From NCBI GenBank assembly GCA_036362985.1, contig JAYGXS010000003.1, positions 44,473,336-44,537,335 on the forward strand: DNA of 64,000 nucleotides, written 5' to 3'. The translations under genes and the position numbers were made by a program. The number at the start of each line of letters is the position of its first letter. Within the stretch, counting starts at the first letter, position 1. The DNA is from Ligula intestinalis (lineage: Eukaryota; Platyhelminthes; Cestoda; Diphyllobothriidea; Diphyllobothriidae). Positions 33,085-42,549 of the stretch are shown piece by piece. A model generated the notes under the pieces. That model was not told where the DNA came from, made no database searches, and worked only from the letters and a program-made list of their open reading frames with translations.

Positions 33085-33425
33085 GCAACATTAATGATTT
33101 TCAGAGTACGATGTAAAGCATTTTATAATAATAAATGGTTTTAAACCCGACAAAATATTCTGTTTTTGAGCATCAAACCTAAACGAGTACAAGACAGAGT
33201 TATTTGTATGTGTTATATAAAATATATACGAATCAATAAGGACATTGAATTTCAAGGAGAAAAATGCATGCTACTTAAGTGACCATTTGTTTGCAAGCAG
33301 TCAGAGGAATCTTCGTCCAAAAGCCGGCATCCCGGCTTATAACCTTCCCCAAATATCAGCAAAAAGAAGAAGAATGTTTCAAAAGTCAAGTTAATATAAA
33401 GGTTCAGCGATGATACCCAGGTAAG
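33085..33425. other. Nothing recognised
   Basis: AT-rich sequence with no ORF. A CCAAAAGCCGGCATCCCGGC patch (33319) is faintly like the R4 landmark. Confidence 0.4.
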
Positions 33426-33447
33426 CATTCAAGACACGTTAGGCTAC

Positions 33448-33475
33448 CGAACGTTTTTGATCAATTCATCATCAG
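33448..33475 (-). ncRNA. Decayed hammerhead-like motif, PLE family B
   Basis: On the minus strand: CTGATGA (plus 33469-33475), TGA-ATTGA-TCA (short stem II), then AAAACGTTC in place of GAAACGTTC, with palindrome AACGTT as stem III. The lost G of GAAA would inactivate it. Position 3' of the family B ORF mirrors families A and C. Confidence 0.5.
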
Positions 33476-33612
33476 GCAATAGAGTAATATAAGGAAGGGT
33501 AAAGTAAACGAAAGTTTTAGGCAAACCAATCAGTAGAAACAAGGGGACAGAGGGGACAGAGGTGTAAAGGGATCAAGGGGATCAGATTCTAGTCTTAATT
33601 GGGGACCAGAGA

Positions 33613-33643
33613 AATGGGGGTGGGGGGAGAGGGGAAGGGGAAG
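33613..33643 (+). other. G-quadruplex-type tract in PLE B2 3' region
   Basis: Five runs of four to six G within 31 bp on the plus strand (GGGGGTGGGGGGAGAGGGGA and onward), again opposite to the PLE sense strand and just 3' of its ORF. Confidence 0.65.
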
Positions 33644-34119
33644 GAGTCAGACAATTAGTTAATGTCATCCAGTGGTCCTCGTCTCGGGTTTTGTTGGGTT
33701 GTGTGAGGACGCAAGGTGTCAACTTCTTGTAACGGCGTCGGTGGCGTGTGGATGCTTAATGCCGCAGTCTTGTCACTGTTTCGCGGCGTGGTAAGAAACG
33801 TCGGGGCGGATGTTGAAATGGCCCTCGGCCACGGGAGCCTTAAAGTCGCTACAAACGCTTTCTGTGCACATAAAATTGGGTTTTTGAGGCGTATGGCGAC
33901 TGCCTCTGCCGTCGCAAGTATCCGCTGACGCAGGAACTTAGAATGTTTAGCCGGCATTTTATAGACGACTCTAAACGCTTGTTTGACATCTACCCGGTGA
34001 CAGCTGTTTACCAAGTGAGCCAGAATTGCACGTTGTACGTTCGCCTTACTCGACTTGAATGATAAAAAGGTCTTTGACAAATATGTATTTTTATATGTGC
34101 TCATAAATTGTATAAACAT

Positions 34120-36080
34120 AAGCTAAAACTTTGGCTCATTCATAGGTTCTGAAGGTAATCGACTGTATACAAGAATGGACTTGTAAACACATCGCATAAC
34201 AGGATGTAAAGGGCAAATGCAAGTAATGCGTTTGTCCGCGTAAAAAAGGCAAAAGCGTTGCCTAAAGGCTTTCTTGTTATGGTTGGTCGAAGTAAATGGT
34301 GTGTGGAATGCGCTGTAACCTTTGCAACAAAACTGATTATCCGGGAATATAACTTAGAAAAAAATCATCAATGGCACACTTATTTGGAATGCAAATATTC
34401 CTGCGCATATTTACGCTTCACACGCCAAGGAAGTGACACATAAATGGCCTTTATTTTTTTCCACTGATCTTAAATGCCTCAATAGCCTTACTTCTAATTT
34501 ATTTTAGATATATGCAAATAAAAGGTTTTTTACTTTTTAATAGGTTTTACCTGTTCTGACTTGAAACTTAATGGACGGTTTTCAGTAGGTCCCTACGGTA
34601 AATATAGAATTAACATTTTTAGCTGATCACCTTACTGTTAATGTGGAACGCTATTTTGAGGTTGCTGTACGTCATTCTCAGCTTATGCAAATTAACCCGT
34701 ATTTTTTTAATTTTTCTATAAGAAAATGCCCTTTAGAGGGTCACGTCAGGTTAAAATAATTCGTTTCTTCGAAAATAATTAACATCTACTTTTTTATTTC
34801 CAGCGCACTTGGGTGTGCAGTTTTTTTTAATCTGTACGCAGTAGTAAATTTTTTTACAAAACCGCCTTTTAGAAAGTTGTAAATTTTAATGAAATAAGTA
34901 CGAGAAATGAAGGTTTGAGGTATGTTTAAAATAAAATATCGTGATTTATTTAGGTCTCCTGATGTAATCGCAAACGTAAGACTACTCAGGCAGTAAGTTT
35001 TTGGTGATGGCGGCGTTACATGAGTCGGTAAATGCTTAACATCAAATTTTACAGGAACTGACGTTTGTGGTTAGTTGGTTATGCGCCTCCTCCTGAATTT
35101 TGTTTTATTTTAAAATTTACCAAAAGCGTTTGGTGAACATTTACACAGTTTGGGTGCATACGGTAAGAGGATTTCTTTTTACCATGATCAAACACATAGA
35201 TGTTTGATAGGTGCATACTTCAGTTACCTTTGCATTCGCCTAACGTCCCCACCGCAGTCCTGTAAGCAGAATGAATCTTCTCTGATTCCGTCAATTTCTC
35301 ATTAATATTCCCTTATCCTTTGAGCATTTATCTCCCACGAAAGAATTATGAACGCGAAATAAGTAAGCCATTCATGCAAATGTATTCGCTTCATGGTGGA
35401 TAACCAAGAACCATTATTAACGAAAGCTTCCTCTGTGAAATTTCTCATTTGGAAGTTTTACCAACGTAAGAAAAAATTCTCGCTAAGTACATATCCAGTG
35501 AAAATGAGGTATGCAAGTAGTAAAGGTTCAAATGGATGCAGCGCATTAGATTTCGCGACGAAGTGGTTTAGCACAGTTCCGCATTCTGCAAATGTAGGAT
35601 TTTCTCTTGTCTATCATTTTGGACATGTTTAAACTCGCAAAAAACGTAGAATCAAATGGCACAATTAAAATCTTACGATTCCAAACTCAGCTGGGAACTG
35701 GCTTGTCCTGCAATATGAAGGGAAATGGCAATTTGGTTGTCATGAGCGGTGACCTCCACTGACGCGCCAGAAAATGCTGAGCGCAGGGCAGTGAATTACG
35801 CGTGCAGACCTGCGCATCATCCGCCGCTCTCACTCCTCCCACATCCTTTTGCGTCCGAGGGTAAGATGCCGTCAAGCCGACCAGAGGCGAAATCGGGCAC
35901 ATTGATCAGAAAAGTTACGCAACCTGTCTACGTGTGTCACACACGCTTGGTCTGGGCAAAGGTTTCATCCAAGCAAAGTGGAGTAAAAACCAATAAACAG
36001 TATCAGACAGCCAAATTGCGTGTAACTATTGCATTATTATTATTTTTATTGAAACCTGCTGAACTCCTCCCAAACATTCA
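34120..36080. other. Nothing recognised
   Basis: Mostly AT-rich with long T and A runs. Frames reach 120 codons (35749-36111, plus) without any domain or low-entropy pattern that suggests a gene. Confidence 0.45.
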
Positions 36081-36083
36081 GTG

Positions 36084-36170
36084 CACCTGGTCGTCATCTG
36101 GTGAATTCTAAATTGACTGCTTAGGAAAGCTTGCTTGGGTGGTCAGCTTACTGTATCAGCATTTGAGAAG
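36084..36170 (+). repeat. tRNA-like SINE family 1, upstream module only
   Basis: Reads CATCTGGTGAATTCTAAATT (36094) and GGTCAGCTTACTGTATCAGC (36151), as upstream of the SINE at 28.44 and 40.6 kb. It is then replaced by PLE family B terminal sequence. The tRNA-like part is missing. Confidence 0.55.
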
Positions 36171-36720
36171 TCGATTTGGCAAACATATGTTTCCAGCAAG
36201 TCATTATCAGGCTAGTGCATTTGCAGAGATAAGGTAATTTATACAGCTAGACAAGGTTAATAAGTGTACTTTGATTAAAACTCATCGTTTTCACGCCACC
36301 CGCATGGTGAGATCAGCATGTAGAGGTCCTTGCGTTGGGGGAGGAGGGGGAGGGGGGAAAATTGAGTTAGGTTGTGGGCATCGATCAAGGGTCAAGTACG
36401 TGTTATTTGCACGCAGCGAACGGCCATCAGTAGGAGCTGGAGGCGATATGCAATCGCCACCTGGCGTCGGGGTTGGCCACGAAAGTGCAAGTGTTTGTGT
36501 TAGCGTCCTCTGACAACACGGCACTGGATTCGCTAACCACCTAGCCACTGTTTCGGCTGTTGCAAGCACCTGTTAGCGTAGGCTCTTGGAGAAGTTGTCT
36601 GGTGTCCGGTGGACAAGTTGAAAGGCTTCACTAGGATAGAATCGGCGATTTCTATCTACAAGGTATGCGAGAATAGAAATCGAGATCGAGCAAGTCTCAC
36701 CTTTACTTAACTAGGCCAGT
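36171..36720 (-). mobile_element. Penelope-like element, family B copy B3
   Basis: A decayed nuclease C-terminus on the minus strand (36569-36480: LATAETVARWLANPVPC, compare LATAEATAIRLRKPVLC in B1). A Pro-rich run follows, encoded by the C-rich sense tract (plus G-runs 36337-36357). Then CTGATAATGACTTGC and a GTTTGCC block at 36171-36210 correspond to the terminal motif of B5. Upstream sequence to about 36720 is frameshifted (IEIADSILVKPFNLS-like). Confidence 0.72.
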
Positions 36721-36769
36721 ATGTGCACATAGTACAGTATGCGCTAAAGACCGCGTAACTTTCATGACG

Positions 36770-37824
36770 AAATTTGACTGGCTACTTCAGCATATATTTG
36801 GTCACATTATTTTGATTCATTGAATGGGTTTAATTGTGCGAAATCCCTTTAGCTAGGAAAATCACCACTTTAGTAAGGTTTATTAAGAAAAATGGGCATT
36901 AATTTTGGTGAACTGGGGAGCAGTCTCATATCGAAAGAATTTCCTATGCTATTACGTACGAGAGAACCAAACATTTATTGATATGTATTGTGCTATGAAA
37001 ATAATTGCAGAATAAGTAAAAAAAAAGTGGAAAAATCCTCCCTTCCAGAACCGGAAAAATTTGTTGGAAGTTGCTCAAATGGTAGTGAAGCCAAGTCTAG
37101 GGAATCGCATTTAGTTTCTCACACAAGAAATAATTTAAGTTTTAAAAATTATGTCTAGCTTTTTTGCACAAAATGCAGTATCAAACTGTTTTCGTCGCAT
37201 TTTGTCTTACCGCACAGCTCAACTTGGCGTTTAAGCAAAGTTTGCGCATATTTTACGGTAAAGGTAATGTAAAGAAGGCCTTATTTAATTTTAGTCGTGT
37301 AGAAATACTTTTTTGTAAACTATATGTTCCGCATATGCGTTATTTAGAAACGTAACAGACAGAAAAATAATACGTTTATCAAAAATGGCCATGTGTTTGG
37401 CCAGTTTTTTCCATTCGCAAGCTTAGAACAGGTCGTTGAATGAATCCACTTATGCGAAAAATAATCCATCATAAAGAGAAAAGTAAGTTCTTTCATCTTC
37501 AGGTGAATCGAATAGTTTATCTTCAGGTAACTTAAAGAAATTGTTAAAAGTATCCAATTTCTTTGTGACAGTACCTTGAAAAAAAATTATATTCCCAGAA
37601 ATTCGTCATCAAATATCTTATAGCAGCACTTTTTAAGAGTTCATCTATGAGAGAAAGTTTTTTATTAATATTAGGAATAACAATATCCGAATTATCTTGT
37701 GCACGTACTATATGCTCGGCAATGTGATTCGCTGTTTTGAGGTAGATCTAAATATGATCCATATGGCCATCGTCATAAGAACTTATATCCAAAAACACTT
37801 TATTTCGGTAAATGCTCTTTATGT
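36770..37824 (+). repeat. Dispersed repeat R3, copy 3, left part
   Basis: Collinear with 2520-3555. Landmarks: TTGTGCTATGAAAATAATTG (about 36988), CCTTCCAGAACCGGAAAAA (about 37050), TAGTGAAGCCAAGTCTAGGG (about 37082), TTGTCTTACCGCACAGC (about 37201) and CGGTAAATGCT (37806). It is interrupted at the TA at 37824 by a MITE. Confidence 0.65.
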
Positions 37825-37825
37825 A

Positions 37826-38220
37826 AAGGGTGTCCCAAAAAATGTATACACATTTTACCTTTTTGTAAAATTGCTGTCTATCATAATTTTATTATTAAAT
37901 AAATGTAAATATATTTACACGTACCATTTTATTGTTTTTATCACCGAGTATTCTCAAACTGACGTCCAGTTTGCTTATGACACTGCTGAAAACGTGAAAC
38001 AATGGAATCGCATATACCATGAAAAAAGTCCGCTGGTATTCGGGTGCATTTATGTTTGGTAGCTTCTCTCAATTCAGCCACAGTTGTAATAGTCAAAATG
38101 CAGTGAAAAAAACCATAAAATGATACCTCTAAATATTTTTACGTTTTTGAAATAAAAAATTATACTAAACATCAAGTTAAAAATTATTTAAAGTGTGTAT
38201 ATATTCTTTGGGACACCCTG
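37826..38220. mobile_element. 395-bp mariner-type MITE
   Basis: The ends are AAGGGTGTCCCAAA (left) and TTTGGGACACCCTG (right), inverted and nearly identical for about 25 bp (GTGTCCCAAAnAATnTATACAC). TA flanks both sides (37824-37825, 38221-38222). Paralogous R3 copy 1 lacks the insert around 3550-3556, giving an empty site. The interior carries no recognisable DDE transposase, so the copy is non-autonomous. GGGTGTCCC termini with TA duplication are typical of IS630/Tc1/mariner elements. Confidence 0.85.
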
Positions 38221-38222
38221 TA

Positions 38223-38650
38223 TATCTTATTTTAAAGGTTTTTATGTAAACGTCGAATAGAAGATGAATTGCTGGATTAACAAATGAAGATACTAAAAAA
38301 CGTGGGAAATGACTCCACATCTTCAAGGATGATATTAAATAAATACTTATCCAATAATTGGAATTTGTACAAAAGGTTTGACTGATGAAAAGTTATTTTA
38401 TATAACGAAAACTTTTCAGATTACCAAAATAGTTAAATTTATTTTTCTAAAGTATAGCAAATTTTTACGTCATCGGACTTTGGAGATTATCGGGAAGATT
38501 TTATTTTACCTTACAAACATTTAGAACTTCTTAGACTTCTTTTAAGTTTGAAATATGCCTAATGCTGTTCATTATTATTTCTAAGTTTTTCTAAATGCAT
38601 TCACACGGGTATGCGAGTACTGGTCAAATCTTTGCATAATTATGGAAGTT
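38223..38650 (+). repeat. Dispersed repeat R3, copy 3, right part
   Basis: Resumes the R3 alignment: ATGTAAACGTCGAATAGAAG (about 38251) matches ATGAACATCGAATTGAATC at 3572. GTTCATTATTATTTCTAAG (about 38566) matches both 3905 and 8416. Confidence 0.6.
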
Positions 38651-38679
38651 GCACGGTTTTAGCGCATAATGTACTCTCT

Positions 38680-38880
38680 TTTCCAGGCACCTCGTTGTTC
38701 GGTCGATGTATCTTGCTCCACACGAGCTAGTTAAGGAGTAAGTACACATAGATGTGGCCTTCAACGGAGTCAGTCTTTACCTCCCGATCGTAGAAGAGGA
38801 GAGTTCGTTATGAACACGCCTAAGTTTGCCGCAGGGAAACCGTTTCCGATCTCAGTCTTCAGGTGTCACCTTACCAGCTC
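38680..38880 (-). mobile_element. Penelope-like element, family B copy B4 (remnant)
   Basis: Minus-strand frames give SMCTYSLTSSCGARYID (about 38760-38710, compare SMYIYSFTCSCGASYI), followed by RTTRCLEKRV. Upstream is KDxLPLKAT, as in B5. Only the nuclease core survives. A SINE begins at its 5' side on the plus strand. Confidence 0.7.
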
Positions 38881-38884
38881 GCTG

Positions 38885-39076
38885 TTTGCATCAGGATTGG
38901 TGAACTCTATGCTTTGCAGTAGGCTAGGCGGGTCAATTGACCCAAGTGTAATTAAACTCTTGGCTCCCAATGGGACTTAGATAGTTCCGTTGGCTAGAGC
39001 GTTGGCTATACTTAAGCCTTTTCCTTGCTGGCGTGGGTTTGAATCCCCCCGAGGCAGCCCAGTTATTCACAATTGG
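38885..39076 (+). repeat. tRNA-like SINE family 1, copy 3
   Basis: GATTGGTGAACTCTATGC and TAGGCGGGTCAATTGACCC (about 38923-38943) lead into the tRNA-like part. This has GTTGGCTAGAGCGTTGGCT (A-box region, about 38988) and GCGTGGGTTTGAATCCCCCC (B-box region, about 39029). The end is CCCAGTTATTCACAATTGG. The inverted termini are TTGACCCAAGTGTAATT and ATTCACAATTGG. Confidence 0.75.
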
Positions 39077-39079
39077 TTT

Positions 39080-39985
39080 AAATGAATTATGGAAATCTGT
39101 TAAATTCCTCTTAATGAACGATATAATTTTTCACTTAACCGCGATAGTTCAATGGGATTGGCGATTTGGAGGTTCACGAGGCTATGCAATTAGACTCATT
39201 AAAAGGGCATTGTGAGATTAATCTTGACATTTGATTGATCATGCGGTTCCAGCTTCTTCGCGCGACCATCAGCGTCCGCATGAGGAGCTTAGCCGTTAGT
39301 TTGGCCAGTGTAATCGATGACGTCCAATACTGCCACGTTAGGTGAATCCGGAAGTGGTTAACTGGATTTGCAACGACGGCGAGACTACCGGAGCTGGGTG
39401 CGAATGCAGTAGCCGACAAGGCTAACCGAACGTTTACGCACATCACACCCAATCTGGCCTCTGCTCAACATATTACATGCTACACCAAATGATATTTTTC
39501 CCGTTTCAAGGAGTTTTGCATGTCCTTAAATTCGATGGTTACTCACCACACCGAGGCCAGCCAATTGATTCGCATGTATGCTGCGGGAAAAATGAGTGAA
39601 ATGTTTTGCACGGGAGTGCTGTGGCGTAGGTGTATTTTGTTAAGAGGATGTTCGCATGCTGCACATTTTTGGAGTTTTCTAACCATCAGAAGAAGATGCT
39701 TCTTTTATGCTGCCTGTCATCGTTCTTTTTTCCCGGAAACATATACAGTGTGAGTGTTGTCCCAGAAGCACATCGTGAGAAGAGATTAAGAAAAAAAGAT
39801 ACTTATCGTTGAGAATTGAAGGTTCTACTTTAGTCTAGATACAAACACACGGATGGAAATACCGCTACTCTGAGACAAAAGGCAAGAGGCAGACGCGCAC
39901 ACACATAGCTTAGTGAGTAGTGCCGGCAGGGACAAGGCAAAGCTTTCTTCCAACTTGTAGGTTAAGCTTTAGTGAGAGGTGCGAC
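39080..39985. other. Nothing recognised
   Basis: No ORF above 92 codons. A 92-codon minus frame at 39174-39452 has no family features. Confidence 0.4.
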
Positions 39986-40270
39986 GGCGGTGGGGGTGGT
40001 AGATAGGGGGGGGGGGGCGCTTGTTTCATGGTCCTCGTACCTGTAGTGCGGCAGCTACCACTCCGAAGGAGAAGAGGCTCGGGCGCAGCCTCCTTACAGC
40101 CCCAACATGGGCCACACACATACACAGACGCTCGACAGCGTAACACCGCCCTCCCGGTAGGTAGGCGCAACCTGTTGCGGAATCTGGGACGGATGAGCGG
40201 GTGGTCTTCAGTGTTTTCTCTCCCCGCCTTCCCCCTATCCACCCGCTCACCCAAACACAAACGCACACAC
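39986..40270. other. GC-rich island with G-tract
   Basis: A run of 12 or so consecutive G ends at about 40017, preceded by GGCGGTGGGGGTGGTAGATA, a quadruplex-type sequence on plus. The following 240 bp is GC-rich with overlapping frames on both strands (118 codons minus, 116 plus). No exon signature was identified. Confidence 0.4.
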
Positions 40271-40599
40271 TTCGCTAAAACAGCGTCAAAAGGTGTTGTT
40301 ACGATAAGGCAGGAACAAGAAAAGACGGTAGTACTTACGCTATCTTTTTTGACCCCTGTAACGACGTTGTTCAGGTAGGAAACGACCTTTTAGGTTGAAA
40401 TTGTAGTGTTGGCGAATTTAACGCACACTTTACCAATATCTACTAGACCATTTAATATTTTTTTGGCAAAAACCTTGTCTTCGCCGAGGGAAAATTATCT
40501 TATTAGACTCTTTATTTTGTAAAGGGTATCCAAAATTATTCATGTTCATTAGAAACAAATCTGCTAAACCCCACCAACCCCACTAACAATTAAGGAGCC

Positions 40600-40838
40600 T
40601 TGTACACATTCCGGTGAATTATAGATGACTGCTTAAGAAATCCTGCCTGGGCAGTCAGCCCGCTGTTCTGTAGTGGTGGATTCCATAAGTTGGGTGGGCA
40701 AAATCGATCCAAGTGGGATTAAATTCATGGTGCACTTTGAGCCTCATAGCTCAGAGGTAGAGTATTGGCTGCGCAAAAGCCCTTCCTGCTGCGTGGGTTC
40801 GACTCCCACGGAAGCCCCGAATTTTTCGCAATTAGCCA
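40600..40838 (+). repeat. tRNA-like SINE family 1, copy 4 (most complete)
   Basis: Upstream module: CATTCCGGTGAATTATAG, GCCTGGGCAGTCAGC, TGGTGGATTCCATAAG. Then TCGATCCAAGTGGGATTAAA (40704), the A-box TAGCTCAGAGGTAGAGTATT (about 40748), the anticodon-arm-like GGCTGCGCAAAAGCC, and the B-box GTGGGTTCGACTCCCAC (about 40793), which sits in a perfectly paired T-arm. The end is ATTTTTCGCAATTAGCC. The acceptor stem is not tRNA-grade, so this is a SINE and not a tRNA gene. Confidence 0.8.
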
Positions 40839-41044
40839 ACTGACTTTATTCAAACAGTTATGGAGATATATATTTTTTCCGATGGAGCATGTGTTGAAAA
40901 AGGCTCTTTAAATTCACACTCTGGAATTATATGACTTGTAAAGGAATTCCGTCATTCTAATATGTATTTTAGAAACAATGGCTTAATATTGCCTCGGGGT
41001 GATTTTATATGTCTGATTGAATAACATTTAAGACAAAAGATGTT

Positions 41045-41260
41045 GTTATTCCGGCCTCATCAACTTTGGACGTATAGCCAAGTCTCGTCAAGCGAGCAGC
41101 GACTTGAGTGATGAGATCAACCCTTTTTATTGCTCCTTGGAATTCAGCCATCCGCATCTCGAGTAATGTCTCAGGTTCCTCGACGTTGTTTCTTTACCCG
41201 CAGCAGTACCAGATCCTAAAAACGATTGCAGACGTGTCACGCCGTGGCAATGGATGACAA
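41045..41260 (-). mobile_element. Penelope-like element, family A copy A4 (remnant)
   Basis: The minus-strand frame gives YCCG, a VEEPETLLEMRMAEFQGAIK stretch and ITQVAARLTRLGYTSKVDEA. This aligns with CCSCG...ETARLLRKQMAEH...SQVAAHSTGPSHIFKFNEA of A1. Only about 70 codons of a badly decayed nuclease remain. Confidence 0.6.
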
Positions 41261-41329
41261 TGGCTGACAATGGCTGACACTTGGCAATTGATGGTTAGCT
41301 TGGTTTAGAAGCAGATGGACGTCCTCTGG

Positions 41330-41699
41330 GGCCACTTGAAGTTCAAAAGCGCTCACCAAACTTTAAGTCCAGTGCCATTTGCTGTTAGCCACAGCTATCT
41401 ACGTACTCTATGCGCCCTTTTAAGGATAGCATTTCTGGTGAATCAGTCTTCATCAATCAGTTGCATTAGACCTAACTGTAAGAGACAAGCAATTTCTGCA
41501 TTGTAACTAAACCGGAAAATCATCCTCCCGCGCTAGTTTCATAAGTATAACAATACTCTGCTGTGAAATCCCTTAAAATTATTGAATGCAATCAATAAAT
41601 CGACCAGATCCAAAAATCAATGTCTCTATAAAGTTTACTTCTAAATGTTTTACATTCAAGAAACTACAAGAAAAATAACTAAATAATACTGATTTTTCT
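41330..41699. other. Nothing recognised
   Basis: A 63-codon frame only. No repeat match. Confidence 0.35.
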
Positions 41700-41749
41700 C
41701 TACCATTCTTGAGGAAGGTGATGGCTTCCAATGGTTAATCCCACGAAAT

Positions 41750-42180
41750 GTTAGCCGAAATACTGCAATTCGTTTTCAACTAGCACAAAATAGCTTATAT
41801 GGGGTTGTTATATTAATCATCGCCTAGTATCATCCCAACATGTTTCAGTCACGCCAGGATGCCAGCTTTTGAAAATCGTCTTTTCGGCTGCTTGCCTTAA
41901 CCGGACTTCATTATTATGACATTTACCCATGCTTTTTGATGCACTTGTAAATTCAAACATAATTTACATGGCATTTCTAAAGTCTGCAGACTCTAAACCG
42001 TACATGCAAATTCAGGTCAGATAAAAAAAGTATTCGAAAAGGTAATGCTTATTAAAAGCTAAATATATCTATCCTTTAGGTAATATGTTTCAAAATAACA
42101 TGGTATATTCTCAAAGGTGTACAATAAACGATATTTTAAGTGTGTCTTCTACCAAATATATATATATTTAAATTTCTTAG
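41750..42180 (+). repeat. Dispersed repeat R4
   Basis: GGGGTTGTTATATTAATC (41800), TTTCAGTCACGCCAGGATGC (41842) and CAGCTTTTGAAAA (41863) match 60.81-60.87, 45.48 and 31.09 kb. CTTGTAAATTCAAACATAAT (41945) matches 45595. AT-rich and non-coding. Confidence 0.5.
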
Positions 42181-42206
42181 GGGTTTAAAAGCTTTCAAGT
42201 ATTCGA

Positions 42207-42410
42207 TTGACCCAATTGTAAAAAAATAAGCGGCCTCGGGGGGATTCGAAGCCGCATCAACAGAGAAGGCTTTAGTACAGCCAACGCTCTACCATCGAGC
42301 TAGGAGGATCACCGGGCGCCGTGAAATTAATCAAACTCGGGTCGATTTGCTTGCCCATGTTTACTACACGTATGGAATCCACCAATACGGACGCAGTTAA
42401 CTGGGCAAGC
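42207..42410 (-). repeat. tRNA-like SINE family 1, copy 5 (minus)
   Basis: On the minus strand: upstream module (GTATTGGTGGATTCCATACG), AAATCGACCCGAGTTTGATT, TAGCTCGATGGTAGAGCG (A-box), TTGGCTGTACTAAAGCC, GCGGCTTCGAATCCCCCC (B-box), and the end TTTTTTTACAATTGGGTC. It is arranged head-to-head with copy 6. Confidence 0.78.
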
Positions 42411-42547
42411 AAATTGACTCAAGTGAGATTAAATCCATTGCGCATGGTGAGCCTCGATGCCCAACGGTAGAACGTTGGCTGCGCAAAAGCCTTCTTTGCT
42501 GTGTAGGTTCGACTCCCACCGAAGTCCCGGATTTTTCACAATTGGGT
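42411..42547 (+). repeat. tRNA-like SINE family 1, copy 6 (plus)
   Basis: TTGACTCAAGTGAGATTAAA (42414), a damaged A-box (ATGCCCAACGGTAGAACG), GGCTGCGCAAAAGCCTTC, the B-box TAGGTTCGACTCCCACC (about 42505), and the end ATTTTTCACAATTGGG. It lacks most of the upstream module. Confidence 0.75.
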
Positions 42548-42549
42548 GA

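Larger units (their letters stand above)
33426..34060 (-). mobile_element. Penelope-like element, family B copy B2
   Basis: The coding part (about 34050-33655, minus) holds only the C-terminal half of the nuclease: ILAHLVNSCHRVD, AFRVVYKMPAKHSKFLRQRI, LATAEAVAIRLKNPILC, then a Pro/Thr-rich tail. A sense-strand C-rich tract follows (plus-strand G-runs at 33613-33643), and then a decayed hammerhead-like motif at 33448-33475. The 5' truncation is inside the nuclease. The open stretch has no internal stop. Confidence 0.85.

Noticed and set aside
37697..38062. 121-codon frame overlapping the MITE as a mariner transposase fragment
   Set aside because: It starts outside the element and shows none of the HTH or DD(34)D-type blocks.
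40744..40818. A functional tRNA gene
   Set aside because: The B-box T-arm is good, but the acceptor stem does not pair well and near-identical copies at 28.6, 39.0, 42.2 and 42.5 kb share flanking sequence, so it is a SINE.
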